DNA of 64,000 bases. Origin: Thiobacillus sp. GTDB taxonomy: Bacteria; Pseudomonadota; Gammaproteobacteria; Burkholderiales; Thiobacillaceae. The stretch is taken from NCBI GenBank assembly GCA_016124745.1, contig WGNC01000014.1:42047-106046 (forward strand), given 5' to 3'. Position 1 is the stretch's first letter. Each line of letters begins with the position of its first letter. Under the pieces are notes generated by a model. That model was given only the letters and a program-made list of their open reading frames with translations, was not told the origin of the DNA and did no database searches. Positions 1-8,424 of the stretch are shown here, one piece after another. The position numbers and the translations under genes were made by a program.

Positions 1-1
1 T

Positions 2-1054
2 GCATTCGGATGGACAGGCATGTGTGTCCTCCTGCTGGCAGGTTGCGCCAGCGTCGGGCCACCGACCATCGCGCGCGACCGCTTCGACTACGTGGACACG
101 ATCCCGGATGGCGGAAAGCGGTAGAACTGCTCAACCTGCTGAAGGTCCGCTATGCCGATGCGCCCGTGTTCATGGACGTTTCGTCGGTGATCAGTTCGTA
201 CTCGCTGCAGGGCGAGGTCAGCCTCGGCGGCAAGTATGCGCCGATCGGGCGCGGCAACACGTTCGGCAGCGTGGGCGCCACTGGCCGCTACACGGGCAAT
301 CCGACCATTAGCTACCAGCCGCTCTCCGGCGACAAGTTCGCCAAGAGCCTGATGACCCCGATCCCCGTCACCGGTTTCCTGTTCCTGATCCAGAGCGGTT
401 ACCCGGCCGACCTTGTGCTGCGGGTCTGCGTGAACTCGATCAACGGCCTGGAGAACGCCTATGGCGGCGCCAGCAATCTGCGCGCGGGCAGCCCGGCGTT
501 TCGCCGAGCTCATGACGGCCATGCGGGAATCGCAGGACTCGGGCGACACCGGATTCCGGGTCAAGCCGAGCAAGGGAGAACCCGGCGTCGTGATGTTCTT
601 GCGCCCCTCGGAAGAGAAGATCAGCGTACCGAGCAGCAGGATACGTGAGTTGCTCGGCCTCAATGGCACATCGCACGAATTCAGTGTCGTGTACGGCTCC
701 TATCCCGGGCAGGATGCGAAGATCGCCGTGCTGACGCGGTCGATGTTGCAGGTCATGATCGATTTCGCTTCCTGCATCGAGGTACCGGAAGCCGATATCG
801 CCGAGGGGCGCGTCTACAGTGCGCAGCGTACTGCCGAGCAGATACGCAGTTTCCCGCCCCTGATCACCGTCCATCATGGCGCCGCGCCGCCCGACGACGC
901 CGATGCATCCGTTCGTTACCGCAACCAGTGGTTCTGGATCGACGATCGTGACCCGCGCTCGAAACACCACATGGCCTTCCTGATGATCATGTTTTCGCTC
1001 ACCGAGGGCGCGCCGACGCAGAACGCACCGGTGGTGACCGTCCCTGCCCGGTGA
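2..1054 (+). pseudogene. Frameshifted lipoprotein gene (5' end outside window)
   Basis: The frame is open to the left window edge and reads through a lipoprotein signal with lipobox LLLAGC (about 41-58), then hits a stop at 122-124. Coherent protein sequence continues in the next frame (about 122 to 495; LLNLLKVRYADAPVF, GYPADLVLRVCVNSINGLEN) and then returns to the original frame (about 500-1054; ELMTAMRESQDSG to the stop). One gene of about 350 codons is therefore interrupted by two compensating indels. The intact product would be an outer-membrane-anchored or periplasmic lipoprotein of unknown function. The frameshifts may be real decay or consensus errors; the even quality of all three segments suggests a recent event or an error. 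Confidence 0.6.
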
Positions 1055-1107
1055 GGCGGACAGCAGGCAACCGAGGATCCGTTGAGGCCGCACGTTCACG
1101 CCCCGCT

Positions 1108-1126
1108 TCCCTGACGTGATCAGGGA
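1108..1126. terminator. Possible bidirectional terminator hairpin
   Basis: TCCCTGA-CGTGA-TCAGGGA is a 7-bp stem with a 5-base loop lying between two convergent genes. There is no T-run, so intrinsic termination is only possible, not shown. Confidence 0.35.
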
Positions 1127-1159
1127 GGGAATCTGGCGCGCGATTCACGGCCGTCCCGT

Positions 1160-1747
1160 TCAATTCCTGTGTCCAAGCGCGACGCGGAAGGCCTCAAGCC
1201 TGGCCTCGTAGTCCTCGGCGTCCCCATAGTCGAGAAAACGCGGGTAGTGGGAATGGGTGCCGAGGATACGGCGCGCGTGCTTGATCGGGCAGAAGTATTC
1301 TTCGGTGCGGGCCACGATCTCGTGCACATAGGCGATCAGCCCGCTGGCATAGGCACAATAGCTGCAGTGGAATTTCTCGATGAAATTCAGATATTCGAGC
1401 TGCTGCCGATCCATCACGATGTAGCTCGCCCGCTGAACCTTCGCGATTCCGTAAATGGGGAAACAGACCGCCTGGTAGATCGTCACGAACAGGTCGAGGA
1501 CAGCCAGCGGGACGATCATGCTGTAGATCACGGGTCCGGTCAGCAGGTTCTGTGGCCGGTAGGTGATCAGCCAGTGAAAGAACCGCGACCGCAGACGCCG
1601 GTGCGCCTGCCTGACGGAGTGTTCGAATTCGACGCGTTTGCCCTTGATCTCGAACAGCATGCTGGTTTCCTGCTCATGCAGCGCTTCGCGCAGTTCGTCG
1701 TCGAGCGCCGTCATCCGAGACAGCAGTTGTTGGATTCGATCGTTCAT
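1160..1747 (-). CDS. Conserved hypothetical membrane protein
   Basis: Product of 195 residues starting MNDRIQQLLSRM. A charged, probably helical N-terminus (1-65) is followed by two hydrophobic stretches around TGPVIYSMIVPLAVLDLFV and YQAVCFPIYGIA, then a cytosolic-type tail with a CSYC motif and further Cys and His residues (FCPIKHARR). The ATG at 1747 is chosen because AGAGG sits just upstream; the frame stays open further upstream only through the repeat at 1952-2100. The family is not recognised beyond 'conserved membrane protein'. The Cys pair could bind metal, but that is inference. It converges with the broken lipoprotein gene. Confidence 0.6.
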   Translation of the reverse strand: MNDRIQQLLSRMTALDDELREALHEQETSMLFEIKGKRVEFEHSVRQAHRRLRSRFFHWLITYRPQNLLTGPVIYSMIVPLAVLDLFVTIYQAVCFPIYGIAKVQRASYIVMDRQQLEYLNFIEKFHCSYCAYASGLIAYVHEIVARTEEYFCPIKHARRILGTHSHYPRFLDYGDAEDYEARLEAFRVALGHRN

Positions 1748-1951
1748 GTGGCCTCTGGTCAGTATGCGTACAAAAATCCGGTCGCCGGCCCGGCACCGGC
1801 ACCAAGGCTGGCTTACGCCTCCTCGGTATCGGGCTGACTCGAGCGTGCAGCTTAGCCGCAATGCTCGCCCGTACGGGAAACTATTCCCGCCAATCGACAG
1901 GATAGCGATGTCTTGAATAGTCCGGACACCGGTCCAGGATTGAGTTGCCCG

Positions 1952-2100
1952 GCGAAGCTTATCGATCCGGCCAAGTGAAGTTTGAAGTCCGTTCGTCCTG
2001 AGCTTGTCGGAGGATGAATGGGCCCCTTCGCCAAGCTCAGGACAGGCTTCGACGAGCTCGGCCCGAACGGTGTTGAGACTTCTATGCACCGCATCGATAG
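1952..2100. repeat. Dispersed intergenic repeat, copy A1
   Basis: Shares its order of motifs and much of its sequence with 7622-7744: gcgaagcttat, gaagtttgaagtccgttcg, tcctgagcttgtcg, cccgaacggtgttgagactt and a final gcatc(g/a)atag. This copy carries an extra internal block of about 25 bases. It is built of short palindromic pieces of the CTTCGACAAGCTCAGGACGAACGG type. It fills most of the 386-base gap between the membrane protein and the Hsp20 gene; nothing else is seen in that gap. Confidence 0.8.
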
Positions 2101-2132
2101 TTGCCAGCCAACTAGGGAACGTAGAGAAGAGT

Positions 2133-2669
2133 ATGGCCGACATCAAACGTTACGATCGTTTCAGCCTTGCCCGTTTCGAACCATTCGGGGACTTCGATGA
2201 TTTGATGAAAGGCTTCTTTGTGCGTCCGGTGCTTTTCGAGAACCCGCCGCAGATGCGGATCAGGATGGATCGGAAGGAGGACGCCAAGGCCTATACGGTG
2301 CATGCGGACATCCCTGGTGTGAAGAAGGAAGGCATCCCCGTCAACATCGAGGGCAAGCAGGTTTCGATCAGCACCGAAACGAAGCTTGAAAAGGAAGAGA
2401 AGGTGCTGCGCTCAGAACGCTACGTCGGCAAGGTCGCGCGCAGCCTTACGCTGCCTCATGAGGTCGACGAAGCCAAATCCCAGGCCAAGTACAGCGACGG
2501 CGTGCTGGAACTGACGCTGCCCAAGAAGGCGCCCAATACCGCCAGGAAGCTGAAGGTGCAGCAGGTCATCAAGACGCAGGCAATTGCGGTGCGGCGTGGG
2601 CGACAGCGCATTGTTTTGCCTGCGCGATCAGTCATTGATCTGCGTCGAGCCCTTACTGAAGTGGCATGA
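2133..2669 (+). CDS. Hsp20 / alpha-crystallin family small heat shock protein
   Basis: ATP-independent holdase chaperone of the cytoplasm. Product of 178 residues starting MADIKRYDRFS. The N-terminal arm (1-40) carries the FEPFGDFDDLM type of motif of class A bacterial sHsps. The alpha-crystallin domain (about 42-140) shows AYTVHADIPGVKKEGI, VEIEGKQVSIS-like strands and the closing YSDGVLELTLPKK. The start is supported by AGAGAAG upstream. It is odd in having about 34 residues beyond the usual end (ARKLKVQ), rich in Arg and Val, without a clear IXI motif; that tail may be a read-through of a lost stop. Regulation is not evident. Confidence 0.9.
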   Translation: MADIKRYDRFSLARFEPFGDFDDLMKGFFVRPVLFENPPQMRIRMDRKEDAKAYTVHADIPGVKKEGIPVNIEGKQVSISTETKLEKEEKVLRSERYVGKVARSLTLPHEVDEAKSQAKYSDGVLELTLPKKAPNTARKLKVQQVIKTQAIAVRRGRQRIVLPARSVIDLRRALTEVA

Positions 2670-2706
2670 TTGCCTTTTCCGCGACTTCTACAAACGGGAT
2701 CACTCG

Positions 2707-4029
2707 ATGGACATCCTTTTTCTGGCCGCTCTGATCGTGCTGAACGGTGCGTTCGCCATGTCCGAGATCGCACTGGTCACCTCGCGTCGTGCCCTCCTGA
2801 CGCGGCTGGCCGATGATGGCGACCATGCGGCCGCGGTTGCCATCAGGCTACACGACGATCCGACACGTTTCCTGTCGACGGTGCAGATCGGCATCACCTC
2901 GATCAGCATCCTCAACGGCATCGTCGGCGAGTCCGCGCTGGCCGGGCCGCTGGCGCAGTGGCTGCAGTCGTATGGAATGGAGGCGGACGCAAGCGGCCTC
3001 GCATCGACCGCACTGGTGGTGATCGTCGTCACGTATTTCTCGATCGTGATCGGTGAACTGGTGCCCAAGCGCATCGGCCAGTTGAACCCCGAGGGCATTG
3101 CCCGGCGGATAGCGGGGCCGATGAATTTTCTGGCGCTGCTCGCGCGGCCTTTCGAGCGTCTGCTGTCGGCCTCGACCGATGCCATCCTGCGGCTGCTGGG
3201 CAAACAGGCCTCCAGCCAGGAAGGCGTGATCGAGGAGGAAATCCACGCCCTGCTGGAGGAAGGCTCGGAAACCGGTGCGATCGAACAGCAGGAACGCGAC
3301 ATGGTGCGCAACGTGTTCCGGCTGGACGACCGCCCCATCAGCTCGCTGATGACACCACGCTCCGATATCGTCTATCTCGATACCCGCCTGCCGCTCGAAG
3401 AAAACCTGAAGCGCGTTGCCGGGTCGGAGCATTCGCACTTCCCGGTCTGCCAGGGTGGCCTCGACGACGTGCTGGGCATCCTCAGCGCCAAGCAACTGCT
3501 CAACCAGTCCCTGGGGGGCGCAAGCGCCGACCTGACCGCCCGGCTCCTACCCGTGGTCTACATGCCGGAAAGCCTCAGCGGGATGGACCTGCTGGCACAC
3601 TTCCGTGCCTCCGATGCCAAGATGGTGCTGATCATCGACGAATACGGCGAGATCGACGGTCTCGTCACCCTGCAGGATGTCATGGAAGCGGTGACCGGCG
3701 AATTCAGCCCGCGCAATCAGGAAGAGGCCTGGGCGGTTCAGCGCGAGGATGGTTCCTGGTTCCTCGACGGCCTGATTCCCATCCCCGAACTCCTGGACAG
3801 ACTGGGGTTGAAGCACGTGCCGGAACAGGACAAGGGCCGCTATCACACCCTGGGCGGGCTGGTGATGTGGCTGTCCGGACAACTGCCGCACACCGGCGAT
3901 GTGCTGACCTGGGAAGGCTGGCGGCTGGAAGTGGTCGACCTCGACGGCAAGCGCATCGACAAGGTCCTCGCCACGCCGATCCCTCCGGCCGAGGTGGCGC
4001 ATTCCGACACGGCGGCCGATCCGGATTGA
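2707..4029 (+). CDS. HlyC/CorC family CBS-domain membrane transporter
   Basis: Product of 440 residues. The N-terminal CNNM/DUF21 membrane domain (1-185) has several hydrophobic helices, starting MDILFLAALIVLNGAFAMSE, a start typical of this family. Two CBS domains follow (about 205-330; LMTPRSDIVYLDT begins the first), then a CorC_HlyC FAD-PCMH-like domain (about 350-425). Related proteins act in magnesium and cobalt export or in resistance; several were first annotated as hemolysins. The frame is open upstream to 2584 but only the 2707 ATG gives the family N-terminus. It follows the Hsp20 gene after 37 bases and could be cotranscribed with it. Confidence 0.9.
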   Translation: MDILFLAALIVLNGAFAMSEIALVTSRRALLTRLADDGDHAAAVAIRLHDDPTRFLSTVQIGITSISILNGIVGESALAGPLAQWLQSYGMEADASGLASTALVVIVVTYFSIVIGELVPKRIGQLNPEGIARRIAGPMNFLALLARPFERLLSASTDAILRLLGKQASSQEGVIEEEIHALLEEGSETGAIEQQERDMVRNVFRLDDRPISSLMTPRSDIVYLDTRLPLEENLKRVAGSEHSHFPVCQGGLDDVLGILSAKQLLNQSLGGASADLTARLLPVVYMPESLSGMDLLAHFRASDAKMVLIIDEYGEIDGLVTLQDVMEAVTGEFSPRNQEEAWAVQREDGSWFLDGLIPIPELLDRLGLKHVPEQDKGRYHTLGGLVMWLSGQLPHTGDVLTWEGWRLEVVDLDGKRIDKVLATPIPPAEVAHSDTAADPD

Positions 4030-4267
4030 CTGCAGCATGCGCGACCATGCCTCGCCCAGCTTGGGTCTCCCGTCAAGGATCCCGCACTGCGCCGACCGGC
4101 CCGGGTCTTGCAGCGCGCCCCCTGAACTGGGATACACTTCACCTAACCAGAACCACCGCTGCCCCGGCAGCATCGGCGCCATCACTGACAACGCGGGAGA
4201 TCGTTCCTTATATGGTTTTTCCTGATCCGGGGCGCGTCGCGCCCCTGTCGATGCGGGCTTGCATCCG

Positions 4268-4972
4268 ATGACGACGAATTGCACCAATGTGGAATGGCTC
4301 GGCCGCGCGAAATGCAGCACCTGCGAGGTCCGCAATTTCGTCCTGTTCTCCGGGCTGTCGGTCCGCGAACTCGACGCCATCCTGCAGCCCATCGACAATC
4401 TGCGGGTGCCACAGAACACGACCCTGTATGAGCAGGGCACTGATGCCCCCAGTCTCTACACCGTGCGCAGCGGCCTCCTCAAGCTCAAGGTCGACATGCC
4501 GAACGGCGGTCAACGTATCGTGCGCCTGCTGCGACAAGGCGATGTGGGGGGGATGGAAACCCTGGTGGGCGAACCCTATCACCACACGGCCGTCGCCCTG
4601 CTCGATACCGATGTCTGCCGCATTCCGCGCGAGGTCGTGCTGCTGCTGGACAAGACCAGTCCGAGCGTGCACGGGGCCTTGCTGCAGCGCTGGCAGCACC
4701 TCATCGACCAGGCCGACCATTTCATCGTGGCGCTCTCCACCGGTCCGGCGGAAGCGCGCATGGCCCGACTGCTGCTCACGCTCGGCTGTCACGGTTCCCA
4801 TCCGGAAAGTCTGTTTCCGAGCCGCGAAGACATGGGGGCACTGCTCGGCATCACTACCGAAACAGCCAGCCGCGTGATCGCCGAATTCAAGCGACGTGGC
4901 CTGATCCAGATCGAGAAGCGTGAATGCGTCGACTATGACCAGACCGGGCTGGCCCGACTGGCTGAAAGCTGA
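4268..4972 (+). CDS. Crp/Fnr family regulator with FNR-type recognition helix
   Basis: Product of 234 residues: cyclic-nucleotide-binding-like sensor domain (about 25-140), dimerisation helix, then a winged HTH (about 185-225). The recognition helix contains ETASR, the E-x-x-S-R pattern that in FNR reads TTGAT half-sites, rather than the R-E-x-x-G-R of CRP. Cysteines C5, C16, C19 and C117 are present; C16-x2-C19 and C117 correspond roughly to E. coli FNR C20-x2-C23 and C122, but the third N-terminal Cys is displaced to position 5. Fe-S-based oxygen sensing is possible, not certain. ATG 4268 is preferred over an in-frame TTG at 4259. About 240 bases upstream show no other gene. Confidence 0.88.
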   Translation: MTTNCTNVEWLGRAKCSTCEVRNFVLFSGLSVRELDAILQPIDNLRVPQNTTLYEQGTDAPSLYTVRSGLLKLKVDMPNGGQRIVRLLRQGDVGGMETLVGEPYHHTAVALLDTDVCRIPREVVLLLDKTSPSVHGALLQRWQHLIDQADHFIVALSTGPAEARMARLLLTLGCHGSHPESLFPSREDMGALLGITTETASRVIAEFKRRGLIQIEKRECVDYDQTGLARLAES

Positions 4973-4981
4973 TCGCTTTCA
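4963..4981. terminator. Possible terminator hairpin after the FNR-type gene
   Basis: TGAAAGC-TGATC-GCTTTCA, a 7-bp stem overlapping the stop codon, lies between convergent genes. No clear T-run follows, so the role is tentative. Confidence 0.35.
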
Positions 4982-5088
4982 TCATTGCCGTATCCAGATA
5001 TCAGCCTGACGGATGCGCCGCATGTGCGGGGCCCGGCCGGTCGATGCATCACATGGGGATTTGAGTCGGCCTGCGCCGGCCTTGCCGT

Positions 5089-5544
5089 TCAGTGCCCGGC
5101 GGGTTGACTGGCCAGGGCGTGGGCGTCGAATCCACCCTTCTTCTTCCAGCCCTCGATGCCGTCCTGCAGCACCTTGACGTTGTCGTAGCCGAGCAGACGC
5201 AGGGCGAACACCGCCTGCGCCGACAGCGAACCGGAGTTGCAGTACATCACGACCATGCGGTCCTTCGGCAACTCGCCGCGACGCGCCACGGCGCGGCGCC
5301 ACTCGATGTTGATCGCGCCCGGGATGTGCTCCTTATCGTATTGCCCGGCGTCGCGGGCATCGACGATGAAGACCTTCTTCCAGTCGTCCGCAGGAATCTG
5401 CTCAGGCCAGATCAGGCTGCTGCCGTACTCGGCGAAGTCCATGTAGCCGGCCAGTGCATCGACCACGACGGGGTTTTCGTCTGCGTGAACCGGCGTGGCC
5501 AGCAAAGCGATACTGGCCATCAGCGCCAGCAGGGTTTTGTTCAT
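5089..5544 (-). CDS. Periplasmic rhodanese-like protein
   Basis: Product of 151 residues with a Sec signal peptide (MNKTLLALMASIALLATPVHA, cleavage after about 21) and one rhodanese domain (about 30-145). The active loop is YCNSGSLS, with Cys as the presumed persulfide-carrying residue, preceded by FIVDARDAGQYDKEHIPGAIN. It would accept or pass sulfane sulfur in the periplasm. It is the last gene of the minus-strand set persulfide dioxygenase, MFS transporter, rhodanese, 22 bases after the transporter, which supports a shared role in sulfur trafficking or detoxification. The physiological donor cannot be read from sequence. Confidence 0.85.
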   Translation of the reverse strand: MNKTLLALMASIALLATPVHADENPVVVDALAGYMDFAEYGSSLIWPEQIPADDWKKVFIVDARDAGQYDKEHIPGAINIEWRRAVARRGELPKDRMVVMYCNSGSLSAQAVFALRLLGYDNVKVLQDGIEGWKKKGGFDAHALASQPAGH

Positions 5545-5566
5545 GAAGATTCCTTTTTGATTGCGG

Positions 5567-6874
5567 TCAGTGCGCGGCCGGATTCAGCCTCGGGTGGGTT
5601 TCTTCGCAGGCCAGCAGGACGATGGCCCCCGAGACGAACATGGCAGCGGCGGTGAACCAGAAGCCTGCCTCGATGCCGCCGGCGAGCGCCGCCACTCCGC
5701 CCAGCAGCAGCGCGCCGATGCCGTAGCCGAGGTCGCGCCAGAAGCGGTAGATGCCAATGGCCGAGCCGCGCCAGTTGGGATGGGCGATGTCGGAGACGGC
5801 GGCGGACAGCGTGGGATACAGCAAGGCCATGCCGAAGCCCATGACGGCCGCGGCAGCCGACCACCACAGCTCGCCCTCGCCCAGCAGCACCAGGGCGACG
5901 CCGGCGCCGCACAGCCACATGCCCGCGACGATGGGCTTTTTTCTGCCCACGCGATCCGACCAGTGGCCAGTGAGGAACTGTGACAGCCCCCAAACGAAAC
6001 CATACACCCCCACCACCCAGCCGATGCCGGCGAGCGAGAGGCCGTGCCGATGCAGGTAGACCGGAAAGAACACCCAGATCAGCGCATCGACGAATTTTTC
6101 CACCATCCCGGCCTGACTGATCGATGCCAAGCGTGCATCGCGCCAGGACATCAAGGTGAAGACTTCCCATGTGCCGGGCTGCGCGGAAATGTTGGTGGGG
6201 TAACGGGGCTGGGGGCCAGGCATCTGGCCGGCAGCGTGTTTCCTGCCTTCTGCATGCGCCCACGGCAGGGTGTCCTTGACCCACACCAGCGTCAACAGAC
6301 CTGCCACAGCCACCACGACCAGCCCGAAGATCATCAGGCCCTCGCGCGGGCCATAGGCGGTGGCCAGATAGCCGGTGATGATCCCCGCCACGGCCACACC
6401 GAAATAACCCGAGAACTCGTTGAAACCGATGGTGAGCCCGCGCTGGTCGGCCGTGGTGAGATCGAGCTTGGACGTCTGCGTCATCGACCAGGCAAGGCCT
6501 TGGTTCACCCCCAGCAGCACCGTCGCGGCGACGATCCAGCCCCACGACGGCGCATACAGGATCATGAACGGGATCGGCACCGCTGCGAGCCAGCCGATGA
6601 ACAGCACCTTCTTGCGACCGATGCGCTCGGAAAGCCGGCCCGCCACGAAATTAAGCGTGCCCTTGACGAAACCGAAGGCGGTGACGAAGGCCATCAGCAT
6701 CATGAACGAACCCTTGGTCACGCCGAAATCGGATTCGGCGAGCGCCGGCACCACGGTGCGGAACATGCCGATGGTGAGACCGACGAAGAACACCTGCACC
6801 AGTTGATGCGAGAACTGGGCAAGGTTGTGGCGGATGCCGTAGCGGTAATCCGCCACCTGCTGGGCGACAGTCAC
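5567..6874 (-). CDS. Major facilitator superfamily transporter
   Basis: Product of about 435 residues with 12 predicted membrane helices and two MFS signatures: GRLSERIGRKKVLFIG after helix 2 and the related GHWSDRVGRKKPIVAG in the second half, typical of internally duplicated MFS carriers. The GTG at 6874 is chosen because it lies 2 bases after the stop of the upstream metallo-hydrolase gene and gives a normal MFS N-terminus; the frame itself continues upstream, antisense-like, inside that gene. The substrate is unknown. From context (persulfide dioxygenase upstream, rhodanese downstream) export or import of a sulfur anion such as sulfite or thiosulfate is a reasonable inference only. Confidence 0.85.
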   Translation of the reverse strand: MTVAQQVADYRYGIRHNLAQFSHQLVQVFFVGLTIGMFRTVVPALAESDFGVTKGSFMMLMAFVTAFGFVKGTLNFVAGRLSERIGRKKVLFIGWLAAVPIPFMILYAPSWGWIVAATVLLGVNQGLAWSMTQTSKLDLTTADQRGLTIGFNEFSGYFGVAVAGIITGYLATAYGPREGLMIFGLVVVAVAGLLTLVWVKDTLPWAHAEGRKHAAGQMPGPQPRYPTNISAQPGTWEVFTLMSWRDARLASISQAGMVEKFVDALIWVFFPVYLHRHGLSLAGIGWVVGVYGFVWGLSQFLTGHWSDRVGRKKPIVAGMWLCGAGVALVLLGEGELWWSAAAAVMGFGMALLYPTLSAAVSDIAHPNWRGSAIGIYRFWRDLGYGIGALLLGGVAALAGGIEAGFWFTAAAMFVSGAIVLLACEETHPRLNPAAH

Positions 6875-6876
6875 GC

Positions 6877-7608
6877 TCAGTTGCCGAGGTTGAAGGCGAC
6901 CATGCGGTCCATTTCCGCGGGCCGCGGCGGGATCGTCTCGGTCAGCGCGGTGACGAATGCGTCGCGGCTCATCGACAGCATGGGGTTCGACCGTTTCTCG
7001 AAGCCAAGGGTCGACATCGGCTTGCCCGACATGCCGGCGCCGCAGACGCTGCCGGAGGTATGGCCAGGGTACAGCTCGACCTCGGCCGGCAGCGTCATCA
7101 GGCGCTGGTGCAGGGTGTCGTAGATCTGCCCCGCCATCTCGGTTTCCTTGCCCGCGAGGTCCGGGCGGCCGGCGCTGCCGACAAACAGCGTGTCGCCGGT
7201 GAGCACGAACCAGGGGACTTCGGTGCGGCGCTTGTCGGTGACGACCAGGCAAATCGAATCGGGAGTATGGCCCGGGGTGTGCAGCACGTCGACCAGGACA
7301 TTGCCGACCTCGATGCGCTGGCCGTCCTGCAACGCCTCGAACGGGTAATTCACGCGCACACGGTCGGATTCATGCAGGCAGTAACGGGCGCCGGACAGTT
7401 CGGCCAGCTTACGGCCGCCGGAAAAATGGTCCGCATGCACGTGGGTGTCGATCACATGGGTGATCTTCACGTCCTGTTTGGCGGCCTCGTCGATAAACCA
7501 CTGCTCGTCGCCGAGCACCGGATCGACGGCGACGCCGACGTGGCAGGAACCGCAGCCGAAGAAGTAGGACAGAGTGGCGTCCTTGGCCAGCAATTGACGG
7601 AAAAACAT
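6877..7608 (-). CDS. ETHE1-like persulfide dioxygenase, metallo-beta-lactamase fold
   Basis: Product of 243 residues. Metal-binding motifs are THVHADHFSG (HxHxDH), HTPGHTPDS and LTGDTLFVGSAGRPDL, followed by YPGHTSG. The GD-then-GRPDL arrangement is typical of persulfide dioxygenase and Blh-like hydrolases, which oxidise glutathione persulfide to sulfite and glutathione with one iron, rather than of glyoxalase II. The start at 7608 has AAGGAGACC just upstream. The gene stands between an ArsR-rhodanese regulator and an MFS carrier plus rhodanese. A close relative with glyoxalase II or other thioester activity cannot be excluded without the glutathione-site residues being modelled. Confidence 0.85.
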   Translation of the reverse strand: MFFRQLLAKDATLSYFFGCGSCHVGVAVDPVLGDEQWFIDEAAKQDVKITHVIDTHVHADHFSGGRKLAELSGARYCLHESDRVRVNYPFEALQDGQRIEVGNVLVDVLHTPGHTPDSICLVVTDKRRTEVPWFVLTGDTLFVGSAGRPDLAGKETEMAGQIYDTLHQRLMTLPAEVELYPGHTSGSVCGAGMSGKPMSTLGFEKRSNPMLSMSRDAFVTALTETIPPRPAEMDRMVAFNLGN

Positions 7609-7621
7609 GGGGGGTCTCCTT

Positions 7622-7744
7622 GCGAAGTTATTGATCAGGCCAGGCGAAGTTTGAAGTCCGTTCGTCCTGAGCTTGTCGAAGGATGAACGGGCTTCGACAA
7701 GCTCAGCCCGAACGGTGTTGAGACTTCGATGTGCCGCATCAATA
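7622..7744. repeat. Dispersed intergenic repeat, copy A2
   Basis: Second copy of the repeat at 1952-2100, in the same orientation and with the same right boundary. It fills the space between the regulator gene and the dioxygenase gene, and its right edge contains the stop codon of the ArsR-rhodanese gene (7739-7741). It contains facing copies of the TTCGACAAGCTCAG / CTGAGCTTGTCGAAGG arms, so the transcript could fold. Confidence 0.8.
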
Positions 7745-8407
7745 GTCGGATTCGGCCAGCGGCAAACCGGCCGCCTGCCATTCCGGCGTGCCATCGGCAA
7801 TCTTCCTGGCGCGGTAGCCGTGTTCCTTCAGCAGCGCCACCGCCTCGGCGGACATCATGCAGAACGGCCCGCGACAATACGCCACGATGTCCTTGTCGGC
7901 AGGCAGTTCCCTGATGCGCTGGCGGATCTCGTCGAGCGGCATCGAGCGCGCAAACGGCAGATGGCCGTTGTCGTACTCGGCAGAGGGCCGCACGTCGATC
8001 ACCACCACTTCGCCACGGCGCGCTTTGTCCATCAGCGAGCGCCGCGTCTCGGCGTCGAGCTTTTCCGGTGCGGCAAAGATCTGCTCCATCGCTACTTTCA
8101 GTTCGACCAGATGCTCCTCGGCCACTGTGCGCAGGTTGACCCACAGCGCGCTGACATCCTCGCCGGACAGGCGATACGCGATGAAGCGGCCATCGCGCTC
8201 CGCCTCCACCAGTCGCGCCGTCTTCAACACCTTGAGGTGTGCGCTCGCCAGCTTGATGTCGATGCCGGCTTCGGCGGCCAGGGCTTCGACGGTTTTTTCG
8301 CCCTGCGCCAGTATTTCCAGCAATTCCAGCCGCTTGGGGCTGGAGACAGCCTTGCCAATGCGGGCCACTTCTTCGTAGAGCAGGTCCTTGGTTTTGCGTT
8401 TGTCCAT
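7739..8407 (-). CDS. ArsR-family regulator fused to a rhodanese domain
   Basis: Product of 222 residues. Residues 1-100 form a winged-helix ArsR domain (GKAVSSPKRLELLEILAQGE, recognition helix near IKLASAHLKVL). Residues 115-220 form a rhodanese domain with VVVIDVRPSAEYDNGHLPFA and active loop YCRGPFCMMSAEA. The DNA-binding part contains no cysteine, so sensing cannot work through an HTH thiol pair as in SqrR or BigR; the two Cys of the rhodanese loop are the only candidate redox sites. Such fusions are known in many bacteria. It heads the sulfane-sulfur gene set on the same strand and probably controls it. Start at 8407 (MDKRKTKDLL). Confidence 0.9.
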   Translation of the reverse strand: MDKRKTKDLLYEEVARIGKAVSSPKRLELLEILAQGEKTVEALAAEAGIDIKLASAHLKVLKTARLVEAERDGRFIAYRLSGEDVSALWVNLRTVAEEHLVELKVAMEQIFAAPEKLDAETRRSLMDKARRGEVVVIDVRPSAEYDNGHLPFARSMPLDEIRQRIRELPADKDIVAYCRGPFCMMSAEAVALLKEHGYRARKIADGTPEWQAAGLPLAESDY

Positions 8408-8424
8408 AAGACGAACATTCGCAC

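Noticed and set aside
6875..7252. Upstream extension of the MFS frame to 7252.
   Set aside because: It runs inside the persulfide dioxygenase gene in another frame and is low-complexity; the MFS N-terminus begins near 6874.
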